Part shown: positions 1 to 6,586 of the stretch, piece after piece
Layout of the letters: every line of letters starts with the position of its first letter
Numbering within the stretch: the stretch's first letter is position 1
Source: an uncultured Polymorphobacter sp.
Lineage (GTDB): Bacteria > Pseudomonadota > Alphaproteobacteria > Sphingomonadales > Sphingomonadaceae
Assembly: GCA_937894055.1 (NCBI GenBank)
Contig: CALDHQ010000650.1
Span: 1-7,942 of the forward strand
Length of the DNA: 7,942 nt
Direction of reading: 5' to 3'
Translations under genes and position numbers: made by a program
Notes under the pieces: generated by a model
The model's database searches: none
Told to the model about the DNA's origin: nothing
Seen by the model: the letters and a program-made list of their open reading frames with translations, nothing else

Positions 1-1137
1 GATGCCGATGACGTTGCGGCCGGCGACCACGGCGACGCGTGCAGACAGCGCGCTCATCGACCGCGCAATGTCATCGGCCAACCCGATGACGCGGCTCGCC
101 TTGATACCCGCTGCGGGTTCGAGTTCGTACATGGTGACGACGGGACCGGGACGGACTTCGCCGATGCGGCCCTTGACCCCGAAATCTTCGAGTACCGATT
201 CAAGCAGCCGGGCGTTCTGTTCGAGCGCAGCGGCATCGATGCGCGCGCCCTGCGATTTGGGCGCCGGTGTCAGCAGCGCCAGCGCCGGCAGCACATAACG
301 GTCGCGCAGGTCGAGCCCCGGTTGGCGGTCTTTCTCGGCGCGCTTGGTCGATGCGGGCGCCGGCTTGGCGGCAACGATCGTCGTGCGCGGTGCTGCGGCG
401 GTTTCTGCGGTGACCGGTTCGACATCGTCGTCCTCGTCGCGCACCGCACGTGGCCGGCGCACAATCGCTGCGGGTTCGTCATCGGCTTCGTCCGCCGGTG
501 CGCGCCGCAGCAGTCGCAGCAGTGCACCGCCGTCGCCCAGTGTCAGCCCCGACCCCCAGACCAGCAGCCCGATGGCCGTCAGCCCAAGCAGCAGCGTCGC
601 CAGCAGCGCCACCGGCACTTCGGCGAGCCACGCCGTTTCGCCGGCAATCGTCGTCAGTCTTCCGGCAATCAACCCGACAATCCCGCCGGCCCCCGAAGGC
701 AACCGCACATCGGGACCGGGCGACGCGATGCCGAGCGTTGCGGCCAAGGCAAGAATGCCGAACAGGCTCGCCAGCAGCATCCGGCGCCATGGTGCCAGCC
801 CGCGCCCGAGTAACTGCCGCACACCGGCGACCGCCAGCGGCGGCACCAGTGCGGCGGCCCCGTAGCCGAACAGTTGAAGCGCCAGGTCGGCAAACCACGC
901 GCCCGGCACACCCGCCAGATTGCCGGCAGGGCGCGACGTGACGGTGTTGAGCGAGGGATCGAGCGCACTATAGCTGATCAGCGCGGCGGCCAGCGCCAGC
1001 GCCAGGGCGAGCAGCGCCACACCGGAAATGATGCGGCCAGTGGCGCGCAACGCACTCGTGGCGCGTGCCGCGATCCCGCGTGGGCCGGTGGTTTCGCTGC
1101 TGGAGCCGCGGCGCGCGCCGGCGGCGGTACTCGCCAT
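1..1137 (-). CDS. ftsK: DNA translocase FtsK, N-terminal part (runs off left edge)
   Basis: FtsK is the membrane-anchored, divisome-associated DNA pump that clears and decatenates chromosome termini at the septum. The frame stays open for 379 codons from ATG 1137 to base 1. Four hydrophobic segments are visible at about residues 36-56, 78-106, 120-138 and 174-197. After the first comes DPSLNT (60-65) and then GAWFADLALQLFG (79-91), a typical FtsK N-domain pattern. An acidic, Pro/Ala-rich linker spans about 205-275 and is short for the family. The start of the motor alpha domain follows, with DFGVKG, VRPGPVVTMYELEPA, GIKASRVIGLADDIARSMSA and GRNVIGI. The Walker ATPase and gamma domains lie beyond the window. 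ATG 1137 is preceded by a GGGGACA stretch that can serve as a ribosome binding site. The long plus-strand frames over this region are shadows of its GC-rich codons. Confidence 0.96.
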   Translation of the reverse strand, partial: MASTAAGARRGSSSETTGPRGIAARATSALRATGRIISGVALLALALALAAALISYSALDPSLNTVTSRPAGNLAGVPGAWFADLALQLFGYGAAALVPPLAVAGVRQLLGRGLAPWRRMLLASLFGILALAATLGIASPGPDVRLPSGAGGIVGLIAGRLTTIAGETAWLAEVPVALLATLLLGLTAIGLLVWGSGLTLGDGGALLRLLRRAPADEADDEPAAIVRRPRAVRDEDDDVEPVTAETAAAPRTTIVAAKPAPASTKRAEKDRQPGLDLRDRYVLPALALLTPAPKSQGARIDAAALEQNARLLESVLEDFGVKGRIGEVRPGPVVTMYELEPAAGIKASRVIGLADDIARSMSALSARVAVVAGRNVIGI

Positions 1138-1157
1138 GTGTCTGTCCCCATGCCCCC

Positions 1158-1190
1158 ACCGGTGTGCCCAGGGCGGGCCTCAACACCGGT
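1158..1190. repeat. Inverted repeat in the ftsK leader
   Basis: ACCGGTGT (1158-1165) and ACACCGGT (1183-1190) are perfect 8-bp inverted arms around a 17-nt spacer. The spacer itself contains GCCC and GGGC, which can pair inside the loop. Each arm carries the palindromic core ACCGGT. If the promoter at 1204-1232 is right, the repeat would fill most of the untranslated leader of ftsK, 21-53 nt before the start codon. It could be an RNA hairpin or a dimeric protein site; the sequence does not decide. Confidence 0.45.
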
Positions 1191-1203
1191 CGATGCTGCG
1201 CAG

Positions 1204-1232
1204 ACGATGCCGTCTGGCGCCGAATCGGTCAA
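1204..1232 (-). promoter_or_regulatory. Possible ftsK promoter with an overlapping GANTC site and inverted repeat
   Basis: On the minus strand TTGACC (1232-1227) is followed by a 17-bp spacer and CATCGT (1209-1204). The -35 is good and the -10 is weak. The spacer contains a GANTC site (1222-1226), the target of the alphaproteobacterial cell-cycle methylase CcrM. A perfect 6-bp inverted repeat CAGACG/CGTCTG (1201-1206, 1211-1216) covers the putative -10. Methylation or repressor control is only inference. Confidence 0.25.
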
Positions 1233-1269
1233 GGTTGGACACTGGTCCGTGCGACGAAATGTGGGGACG

Positions 1270-1299
1270 AAAAGCGGCCGGAAGCATTGCCTCCGGCCG
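1270..1299 (-). terminator. Rho-independent terminator on the minus strand, upstream of ftsK
   Basis: CGGCCGGA (1275-1282) and TCCGGCCG (1292-1299) form a perfect 8-bp GC-rich stem, with a further GC/GC inner pairing in the loop. Read on the minus strand, the stem is followed directly by CTTTTCG, a short U-tract. There is no T-run on the plus-strand side. It therefore ends a minus-strand transcript that begins somewhere right of 1300, although no minus-strand gene is recognised there. Confidence 0.55.
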
Positions 1300-1430
1300 T
1301 AAGTCGCAGAAGGTTCACCATGAACCCCGATTGGCGCAGGAACCCGAAGGGCACCCGCATTGACCCATTCAATTATCGTGCCAGTTGCGATTGCCGGTGT
1401 CGCAGCGGGTGGCCTATGCAACCGGCCTAG
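1270..1430 (-). ncRNA. Candidate small RNA ending at the 1270-1299 terminator
   Basis: This is inference from structure only. A minus-strand terminator sits in a gap where the nearest upstream gene (1551 onward) is on the opposite strand, so something must be transcribed into it. Just 5' of the terminator on the minus strand is a second compact hairpin, GGTTCA-TGG-TGAACC (1326-1312). A TTGACG box lies at 1457-1452, but the -10 region 17-19 bp further on is poor, so the 5' end given is arbitrary. No known RNA family is recognised. It could instead be an antitermination or leader structure for ftsK. Confidence 0.22.
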
Positions 1431-1550
1431 TGCCATTGCACAAAAATTAATCGTCAATTTCGACGAGCCTGAATTTTAGGCACAGCATTTGCCGGCAATT
1501 GAGACAATCCGCCGCTTCGCAGCCGCGCCTTGCAGCGCTATGAGGGGGGC

Positions 1551-2777
1551 ATGCAAAGCGATGTCATCATTATCGGCGGTGGACTTGTCGGCATGGCGCT
1601 GGCGCTGGCGCTCGACGCGCACGGCCTGACCAGCGCGGTGGTCGATGCCGCCGACCTCGATGCGACGCTGGCGCCGGGTTTCGACGGCCGCGCCTCGGCG
1701 ATTGCCAGCGCCCCGGCGCGGATGCTGCGCGCCATCGGACTCGGCCAGGTGCTCGATGACCATGGCTGCGCGATCAACCAGATCCGCGTCACCGACGGGC
1801 TGTCGCCGCTGCACCTGCATTTTGACGCACGCACTGAGGGCGCCGCCGCCGATCCGCTTGGCTATATGCTCGAAAACCGCCTGCTGCGCGTCGCGCTGAT
1901 GGCGGCTGCCAAGCCTGCAAAGCATGTGTCGGTGTTTGCGCCGGCGCGCGTCGCTGACATCAAGCGTGAAGCCACCGGCGCCACGGTGACACTTGCCGAC
2001 GGCACACAATTACGCGCACCGCTGGTGATTGCCGCCGACGGCCGCCGTTCGTCGGTGCGCGAAGGCGCGGGCATCCGCGTGTCGTCGTGGCGCTACCCGC
2101 AGACCGCGATCGTCACCATGATCGGTCACGAACGCCCGCACGACAGCATCGCGTTCGAACTCTTCTACCCGACCGGGCCGTTCGCCATCCTGCCGCTGAC
2201 GGGCGTGCCGCAAGCGCCGAACCGTTCGGCGATCGTCTGGAGCATCGAGAACGAGGACGCGCCGGGCTACACCAAGCTCGGGCCGCGCGCACTCGCTGCT
2301 GAAATCGACAAGCGTATCGGCGGCTTCCTCGGCAAGATCGAACTGATCGCGCCGTCGTCATCCTACCCGCTGGGCTTCCATCACGCCGAAACCTACAGCG
2401 CCGAACGGCTGCTGCTGATCGGCGACGCCGCGCACGGCATCCACCCGATCGCCGGCCAGGGGCTCAACATGGGGCTGCGCGATGTCGCGGCGCTGGCGCA
2501 GGTGCTCGTCGAAAGCGCCCGCCTCGGGCTCGACCTCGGCGCGCCCGCCGTTTTGGCGCGCTATTCGGCGTGGCGGCGCTTCGACAATTCGATGGTCGCC
2601 GGCGTCACCGACGCGCTCAACCGGCTGTTTGCGCTGAAGGGCCGCGGCCCGGCGCTGGTCCGCCGCCTTGGGCTGGCCGGTGTCGAACGCATCGCGCCAC
2701 TGAAGGCGCGCTTCATGGCCGAAGCACGCGGCGAAACCGGCGATTTGCCGGCGCTTCTCCACGGCGAACTGGTCTAA
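1551..2777 (+). CDS. FAD-dependent monooxygenase, UbiH/UbiF/VisC/COQ6 family (ubiquinone biosynthesis hydroxylase)
   Basis: A 408-residue flavoprotein of the usual family length, expected to hydroxylate the aromatic ring of a ubiquinone precursor using FAD, NAD(P)H and O2. The N-terminus carries the dinucleotide-binding fold VIIIGGGLVGMALALAL with GGGLVG at 9-14. The DG motif is ADGRRSSVREGAG (D163, G164). The GD motif, GDAAHGIHPIAGQGLNMGL from residue 291, is the family's ubiquinone-hydroxylase signature and binds the FAD ribityl chain. I chose ATG 1551 because GAGGGG lies 5-8 nt upstream and the FAD-binding beta strand then begins at residue 4; the in-frame TTG at 1530 has no such support. 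Which ring carbon is attacked cannot be told from sequence, since alphaproteobacterial members (UbiL type) can have relaxed regioselectivity. The gene is divergent from ftsK and convergent with the membrane-protein gene, whose stop is 8 bp away. Confidence 0.93.
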   Translation: MQSDVIIIGGGLVGMALALALDAHGLTSAVVDAADLDATLAPGFDGRASAIASAPARMLRAIGLGQVLDDHGCAINQIRVTDGLSPLHLHFDARTEGAAADPLGYMLENRLLRVALMAAAKPAKHVSVFAPARVADIKREATGATVTLADGTQLRAPLVIAADGRRSSVREGAGIRVSSWRYPQTAIVTMIGHERPHDSIAFELFYPTGPFAILPLTGVPQAPNRSAIVWSIENEDAPGYTKLGPRALAAEIDKRIGGFLGKIELIAPSSSYPLGFHHAETYSAERLLLIGDAAHGIHPIAGQGLNMGLRDVAALAQVLVESARLGLDLGAPAVLARYSAWRRFDNSMVAGVTDALNRLFALKGRGPALVRRLGLAGVERIAPLKARFMAEARGETGDLPALLHGELV

Positions 2778-2785
2778 GGCTCTAT

Positions 2786-3328
2786 TCAGTCCGGCTTTGG
2801 CCCGAACACCCGGGCAACGCCGTCATGTTCAAACAGTAGCACCTTCAACCGGTCCCAGCCGATTGAACGGGTGACCTCGCGCATCGCGAAATAGGGAATC
2901 ATCGCCACGCCGAAAATGACGCTGGCGACCATCGCGGCCTGGAGATGCGCGATGTCGACGCGGATGATCTCGGCCAACGGCTTGTGGTGGAACAGGCCGA
3001 CCACCGCCTCTTCGAAAAAGTGGAAGGCGATGAAGAACCCCGAAAACGCCACCGACTTGGCAATCACCGAGACGAGCAGCGGGCGATTGTCCGACTTCTG
3101 GCCGATGTGCATCCAGTTGCCGATCAGGATGACCTTGGCGAAAATCAGTGCATTGAGCGCGGCGAGGCCGAATCGGATTTCCATGTCGCCGTTCTTGGCA
3201 AGCAGGATATTGCCGTACAGCCGCAGCATGCCGAACAGGAGGAACAGGTAGAGGAACGCCCAGAACAGGGCGTTCATCTCGTGGCTGAACTTTTCCTTGC
3301 GGGTTTCGGGCTTGCCGGTCTCGCTCAT
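2786..3328 (-). CDS. Conserved-looking four-helix membrane protein, function unknown
   Basis: I do not recognise a family. The 180-residue product has a charged cytoplasmic-type N-terminus (SETGKPETRKEKF) and four hydrophobic segments near residues 19-38, 51-72, 83-112 and 127-149. Histidine and acidic residues lie inside or beside the membrane segments (GNWMHIG, FHFFEEAVVGLFHH), which could hint at metal or proton handling, but that is a guess. The tail is soluble and ends in FGPKPD. Two ATGs are adjacent (3331 and 3328); the second is better spaced from AAGGGGG upstream. It is the last gene of the minus-strand run after trm112, 22 bp downstream of that gene's stop, so co-transcription is likely. 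GC content and codon use match the core genes. Confidence 0.8.
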   Translation of the reverse strand: MSETGKPETRKEKFSHEMNALFWAFLYLFLLFGMLRLYGNILLAKNGDMEIRFGLAALNALIFAKVILIGNWMHIGQKSDNRPLLVSVIAKSVAFSGFFIAFHFFEEAVVGLFHHKPLAEIIRVDIAHLQAAMVASVIFGVAMIPYFAMREVTRSIGWDRLKVLLFEHDGVARVFGPKPD

Positions 3329-3350
3329 CATTTCCCCCTTGGTCGCACGC

Positions 3351-3539
3351 TCAATCGACGATTTCGCGGGCCTCGCTAATCAACATGATCGGAATGCCGT
3401 CGCGCACAGGATAGGCGAGTTTGGCGCTGTCCGAAACCAGTTCTTGCGCAAGGCGGTCGTAGCGCAGCGGCGTGCGGGTCAGCGGGCAGACGAGGATTTC
3501 GACCAGCCGCGGGTCGAGCTCGGGCGCGTTATCGCTCAT
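3351..3539 (-). CDS. Trm112 family protein (YcaR-like)
   Basis: A 62-residue protein with the compact Trm112 fold pattern: [20 protein letters not shown] (residues 9-28), then [21 protein letters not shown] (33-53). Only Cys18 is present, as in many alphaproteobacterial members, so zinc binding of the eukaryotic type is doubtful. Eukaryotic and archaeal Trm112 proteins activate methyltransferases acting on tRNA, rRNA and release factors; the bacterial partner here is not identifiable. The ATG at 3539 overlaps the LON-domain gene's stop by 4 bp (ATGA), so translation is probably coupled and no separate ribosome binding site is visible. The frame is also open further upstream, but the overlap and the family's usual length fix this start. 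Confidence 0.88.
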   Translation of the reverse strand: MSDNAPELDPRLVEILVCPLTRTPLRYDRLAQELVSDSAKLAYPVRDGIPIMLISEAREIVD

Positions 3540-4198
3540 TGCACCACTGGCCCGTTGTTGTCGCGGCCTGCACCACCGAAGCCTTGCGCAAACGTCATCA
3601 GCGCCGTCAGCGTCGCGGCGCGCGACGGCAGGTCGGGGGCTTCGAGCAGCGCCTGCTTTTCCACCGGCTCGAACGGGCAAACCGCCGCGAGCGTGGTGAC
3701 CAGCGATTCGTCATCGGCGCCGGTGACGGCTTCCCAATCGGCGCTGAGCCCATTGGCATCGAGATAAGTCCGCAGCGTTTCCTCGAGCGCCGCACGCGCG
3801 GCGGCGTTGACTGCCACCGGCTCGGCCACGTCAGCATCGAAGCCGTCATAATCAGCCACAATCTGCCGGTACGGCGTCACCACGTCGATCTCGCGCGCCA
3901 CCTTGAAGCGGCGCAGGCCGGTCAGTTCGATCAGCAACCGGCCGTCGTCGGTTTCCTCGCATTCGGTGATGCGGCCGACGCAGCCGATGTCGAACAGCGC
4001 CGGCGGTTGCGTGCTGCGCGTCTTGGTAACGCGCGGCTGCACCATGCCGATGAGCTTGGTGCCAGCGACGGCATCACGCACCATCTTGAGGTAGCGCGGC
4101 TCGAAAATGTTGAGCGGCATCACCCCGCGCGGCAGCAGCACCGCACCGGCGAGCGGGAAGACCGGGATGACTTCGGGCAGCGCGTCGATATCGGTCAT
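3536..4198 (-). CDS. LON peptidase substrate-binding domain protein (no protease domain)
   Basis: A 220-residue protein that is essentially one LON N-terminal (PUA-like) domain. The signature [26 protein letters not shown] spans residues 11-36, followed by [26 protein letters not shown], the second conserved part of the domain, and a helical C-terminal half. There is no AAA+ ATPase and no Ser-Lys protease domain, so it is not Lon itself. It could bind unfolded or damaged proteins, but substrate and role are unknown in this family. The start codon overlaps the thioredoxin gene's stop (ATGA at 4198-4195) and its own stop overlaps the trm112 start in the same way. Such tight packing suggests the three products are made in fixed ratio. 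Confidence 0.92.
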   Translation of the reverse strand: MTDIDALPEVIPVFPLAGAVLLPRGVMPLNIFEPRYLKMVRDAVAGTKLIGMVQPRVTKTRSTQPPALFDIGCVGRITECEETDDGRLLIELTGLRRFKVAREIDVVTPYRQIVADYDGFDADVAEPVAVNAAARAALEETLRTYLDANGLSADWEAVTGADDESLVTTLAAVCPFEPVEKQALLEAPDLPSRAATLTALMTFAQGFGGAGRDNNGPVVQ

Positions 4199-5100
4199 GC
4201 AAACAACAGCGTTGAAAGCTTGCGGCGCGTCGCCACAACCCAGGGATCGGTCAGGCCGACGGCTTCGAAAAGCGTCAGCAGCCGCGCGCGGGCCGCACCG
4301 TCGTTCCAGGTCGCGTCGCGGCGGATGCTTTCGAGCAGCGCTTCGGCAGCGCCGTCACGGTCGCCGCGCGCCATCAGCCCGCCGGCAAGTTCGATGCGCA
4401 GCGCATGGTCATCGGGATTGGCGGCGACCTTTGCAGCCAGTCCGGCGAGGTCGGCGACCGGGGTCGCCTGCTCGGCGAGCGCCAGCGCAGCGCGCGCCTG
4501 CGCCAGTGTCGCATGCTTGGCATCGGCGGGCAGCGCCGCGAGTGCGGCGCGGGCGCCGTCGAGGTCACCGAGCGCGACGCGGGCGCGTGCCAGTCCGGCA
4601 GCGAATTCGACACGGTCGGGAACTTCGGCGGCGAGCGCGGCAAACATCTGCTCGGCCTGCGGTGCCGCGCCTTCGGCCAGCGCGTCGGCGGCGGCCTGCG
4701 CCAGTGCCTCGATTTGGGCTGCGGCATCGGCTTCGGCAGGCGCCGCCGGCACCGCAGCGAGCAGCCGGTCGATGAAGGTCTTGAGCTCGCGTTCGCCGAG
4801 CGCCCCGGCAAAGCCGTCGACCGGCTGGCCCTTCAGGAACGCATAGACGGTGGGAATCGATTCGATGCGGAACTGGCTGGCGAGCGTCTGGTTCTTGTCG
4901 ACGTCGATCTTCACCAGCTGGACGCGCGGCGCATAGGTCGCGACGACGCGTTCGAGCAGCGGCGTCAGCGTCTTGCACGGCCCGCACCATTCGGCCCAGA
5001 AATCGACCAGAATCAGCGCGTTCATCGACGCGTCGATGACATCGGTCTTGAACGCCGCGATGCTGGCGCGTTCGGACTGGCTGGTGGCGAGGCTGGCCAT
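4195..5100 (-). CDS. cnoX: Thioredoxin with C-terminal TPR-like region (CnoX/YbbN-type chaperedoxin)
   Basis: 301 residues. The N-terminal thioredoxin domain (about 10-115) has LILVDFWAEWCGPCK with the redox WCGPC at 38-42 and the cis-proline in SIPTVYAF (P83). The rest, about 120-301, is Ala/Leu-rich, helical and repeat-like, for example FAALAAEVPDRVEFAAGLAR, resembling the TPR region of CnoX/YbbN. CnoX holdases protect proteins from hypochlorite or oxidative unfolding and hand them to DnaK and GroEL. Unlike Escherichia coli YbbN, whose active site lacks the first cysteine, this copy keeps both cysteines, so it should be redox active as well. ATG 5100 is chosen because GGAG lies 6 nt upstream and the domain begins soon after; the frame continues upstream into promoter sequence. 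It heads the minus-strand operon. The symbol rests on architecture, not on tested function. Confidence 0.85.
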   Translation of the reverse strand: MASLATSQSERASIAAFKTDVIDASMNALILVDFWAEWCGPCKTLTPLLERVVATYAPRVQLVKIDVDKNQTLASQFRIESIPTVYAFLKGQPVDGFAGALGERELKTFIDRLLAAVPAAPAEADAAAQIEALAQAAADALAEGAAPQAEQMFAALAAEVPDRVEFAAGLARARVALGDLDGARAALAALPADAKHATLAQARAALALAEQATPVADLAGLAAKVAANPDDHALRIELAGGLMARGDRDGAAEALLESIRRDATWNDGAARARLLTLFEAVGLTDPWVVATRRKLSTLLFA

Positions 5101-5134
5101 GACGGGCTCCGGTCTGGGGAAAGTCGAGACGCGC

Positions 5135-5163
5135 ATATGGGGCCGAACCCCCCGCTTTGCCAA
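5135..5163 (-). promoter_or_regulatory. Probable promoter of the cnoX-LON-trm112 operon
   Basis: On the minus strand TTGGCA (5163-5158), a 17-bp spacer and CCATAT (5140-5135) match sigma-70 spacing. Predicted transcription start is near 5128, giving a leader of about 28 nt that contains the GGAG ribosome binding site. Confidence 0.45.
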
Positions 5164-5249
5164 GTCGCTTGAATGGACGATATCGCTGCGGGGTGAATGC
5201 CGATACCCGGATTTTCACGCAGAATTGCGATGATTGCGAGTTTTTGCGC

Positions 5250-5277
5250 TTGCACCCGGCGCAACGGCTGCTTATAG
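5250..5277 (+). promoter_or_regulatory. Probable tRNA-Gly promoter
   Basis: TTGCAC (5250-5255), a 16-bp spacer and TTATAG (5272-5277) lie 42 bp before the mature tRNA. It is the best sigma-70-like match in this gap and is back to back with the operon promoter on the other strand. Confidence 0.5.
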
Positions 5278-5319
5278 CCCGGCCTCCCGAACGGACAGCA
5301 CTGCTGGACGTTCCGCCGA

Positions 5320-5394
<75 letters not shown>

Positions 5395-5404
5395 GCATTC
5401 AACA

Positions 5405-5427
5405 AACCGTTGAAAAACCGTCGAAAA
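5405..5427. repeat. Tandem 11-bp repeat next to the tRNA
   Basis: AACCGTTGAAA is followed immediately by AACCGTCGAAA plus one A, giving two copies with one mismatch and a period of 11 bp, about one helical turn. They start 11 bp past the tRNA CCA. Position and period fit binding sites for an integrase or excisionase, which is inference. Confidence 0.4.
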
Positions 5428-5444
5428 AACGTCCCCGCAAGGGG
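5424..5444 (-). terminator. Possible minus-strand terminator facing the tRNA
   Basis: On the minus strand CCCC-TTGC-GGGG forms a 4-bp GC stem, then ACG and six T (5429-5424). The stem is short and the U-tract is offset by 3 nt. It could end transcripts coming from the PEP-CTERM gene before they run antisense into the tRNA. Confidence 0.3.
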
Positions 5445-5468
5445 CCCCCCTACGTTTACCCCACAATT

Positions 5469-5561
5469 CTACTACACAATGCGCGAACCGAATCGGCGTC
5501 AAGTGTCGGAAAACGTTCGTTGAATCAGCGCGGCGGCTACTACACAAAGCTACTACACAAA
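5469..5561. repeat. Three copies of CTACTACACAA, two as a perfect 13-bp tandem
   Basis: The 11-mer CTACTACACAA occurs at 5469-5479, 5537-5547 and 5550-5560. The last two are part of a perfect tandem duplication GCTACTACACAAA (5536-5548, 5549-5561). All copies have the same orientation and lie between the tRNA and the integrase remnant. They are candidates for integrase arm-type sites or operators of the integrase gene. Confidence 0.55.
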
Positions 5562-5774
5562 TTACCTCGCGGCTTGTGCCTCCAAGGAAATGTCTTTCAC
5601 ATTCGCCGACGCGTTCCCCACGTTCTCCAAACGGTAATCGGACGGTCGGAAATATGGCGATCCCTCAGGACCGATAGCCCCCAGATCGCGGCCAGACGAT
5701 TTCACTTTGTTGCGGCGTCACCGTCGAATTCAACCCGCGACTCTCCGGCATCGGAAAGGATCGCATCCGAATGA
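5562..5774 (+). pseudogene. Tyrosine integrase remnant, N-terminal domain only (DUF6538-like)
   Basis: The plus-strand frame reads LPRGLCLQGNVFHIRRRVP, then IGRSEIWRSLRTDSPQIAARR. This is the typical N-terminal domain of a large class of alphaproteobacterial site-specific integrases (RGxVYYxRRRVP ... IGRxEIxRSLRT). After about 50 residues the resemblance stops, and the frame ends at TGA 5772. No ATG, and no start with a ribosome binding site, is in frame before it; the tandem CTACTACACAA repeat occupies the place where a start would be expected. The core-binding and catalytic domains are missing. It directly follows the tRNA, where an integrase gene is expected. The rest of the gap, 5775-5838, holds only a 10-bp palindrome AGTGATCACT (5789-5798). 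This could be the detached front end of the minus-strand integrase at 6935-7942. Confidence 0.72.
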
Positions 5775-5838
5775 ACGAGATGTTCCTCAGTGATCACTTA
5801 TTATGATGAGCCACCGTGTCAAATAGGCGAGCACCGAT

Positions 5839-6549
5839 TTAAATTGCAGCGCGAGTTGAACCTAGACGACGCGCACGTGCCGTTACGCCAATTCCCGCCA
5901 TGCCCACCAACATATACATCCACGTCAACGGTTCTGGTACAGCCGAAATATCCACAACGTTAAGCGTGAATAGACCTACAGCATCTCTTCGGCCGTTAGG
6001 GAGGCCATTGAATGAAGAAACGCGATCAATTCCAGTCCCATCCACAATTGAAAGATTGAAGTCGACTAGAGAAACTTCGTAATTGCCCGACAGAAAATGA
6101 AAAGCGTTGGGATAGGGCTGTACGATCAAATTCGACGTAAACGGAGCATTCGTGTTGTTTTCGGTCGATGCCGAAATATCTTGATCTGTCGACCAGAACC
6201 CACCAATTGCAGGGTGAAAAAACAGATTGATTGTGAGTGTGTCAGGAGGAGCGATCGGGTCCCAATCACCAAATACATAAAACGTATTAAGTCCAACGTC
6301 TAACGACGAATTTATCGAGCCATCACCAGCGTTGATCAATGGTCCGATTGCTGTTCCAATAGACAAAAAAGGGAAATAACCTCCAAGTCCTGTGGCCCAT
6401 GTGTAGCCATATCCATCGTTTAGTCCGTCATATATCACCACATCTTGAAGCGAAATCGGCGTGCTTTGATTGGCACTCGCTGCTCCGGAATAACCAACTG
6501 AGATGCAGAGCCCTATGGCTATATTGGTGATCACCTTTTTGATATGCAT
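5839..6549 (-). CDS. PEP-CTERM sorting domain protein, secreted
   Basis: The 236-residue product starts with a signal peptide (MHIKKVITNIAIGLCISVGY, probable cleavage after ASA at 26). The mature part is rich in Gly, Asn, Ser and aromatic residues and beta-like, with no recognised catalytic domain. The C-terminus has a PEP-CTERM signal: VPEPLTWMYMLVGM from 204, a short hydrophobic helix, then RARR at 225-228. Such tails direct exosortase-dependent processing and surface or exopolysaccharide-associated localisation. The eight residues after RARR are an unusual extension, since these signals usually end soon after the arginines. ATG 6549 is preferred over ATG 6597 because GAGGG lies just upstream and a signal peptide then begins at residue 1. 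Codon use is more AT-rich than in the core genes. No exosortase gene is nearby. Confidence 0.85.
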   Translation of the reverse strand: MHIKKVITNIAIGLCISVGYSGAASANQSTPISLQDVVIYDGLNDGYGYTWATGLGGYFPFLSIGTAIGPLINAGDGSINSSLDVGLNTFYVFGDWDPIAPPDTLTINLFFHPAIGGFWSTDQDISASTENNTNAPFTSNLIVQPYPNAFHFLSGNYEVSLVDFNLSIVDGTGIDRVSSFNGLPNGRRDAVGLFTLNVVDISAVPEPLTWMYMLVGMAGIGVTARARRLGSTRAAI

Positions 6550-6586
6550 GCCGCCCTCACCATGATTAAAAAATTTTGGGATAACG

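Larger units (their letters stand above)
1138..1550. other. Gene-free, repeat-dense gap between divergent ftsK and ubiH-family gene
   Basis: This 413-bp stretch separates ftsK (minus) from the UbiH-family gene (plus). I see no convincing protein gene. It holds four inverted repeats (1158-1190, 1201-1216, 1275-1299, 1312-1326), a possible ftsK promoter, and a minus-strand terminator. A possible plus-strand promoter for the UbiH-family gene is TTGCCG (1391-1396), 17 bp, CTATGC (1414-1419), but this match is weak. The stretch from about 1436 to 1500 is notably AT-rich compared with its surroundings. Confidence 0.6.

Noticed and set aside
978..1457. A 159-codon minus-strand frame through the ftsK upstream gap
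   Set aside because: It crosses the terminator and hairpins, overlaps ftsK in another frame and has low-complexity, non-protein-like sequence.
3539..4846. A 435-codon open frame on the plus strand
   Set aside because: It lies antisense to the LON-domain and thioredoxin genes, both of which have clear domain motifs. Its translation is low-complexity Ala/Ser/Arg, the usual shadow of GC-rich codons.
5395..5561. Short repeats considered as a CRISPR array
   Set aside because: The repeats are 11-13 bp, partly back to back and without regular unique spacers.
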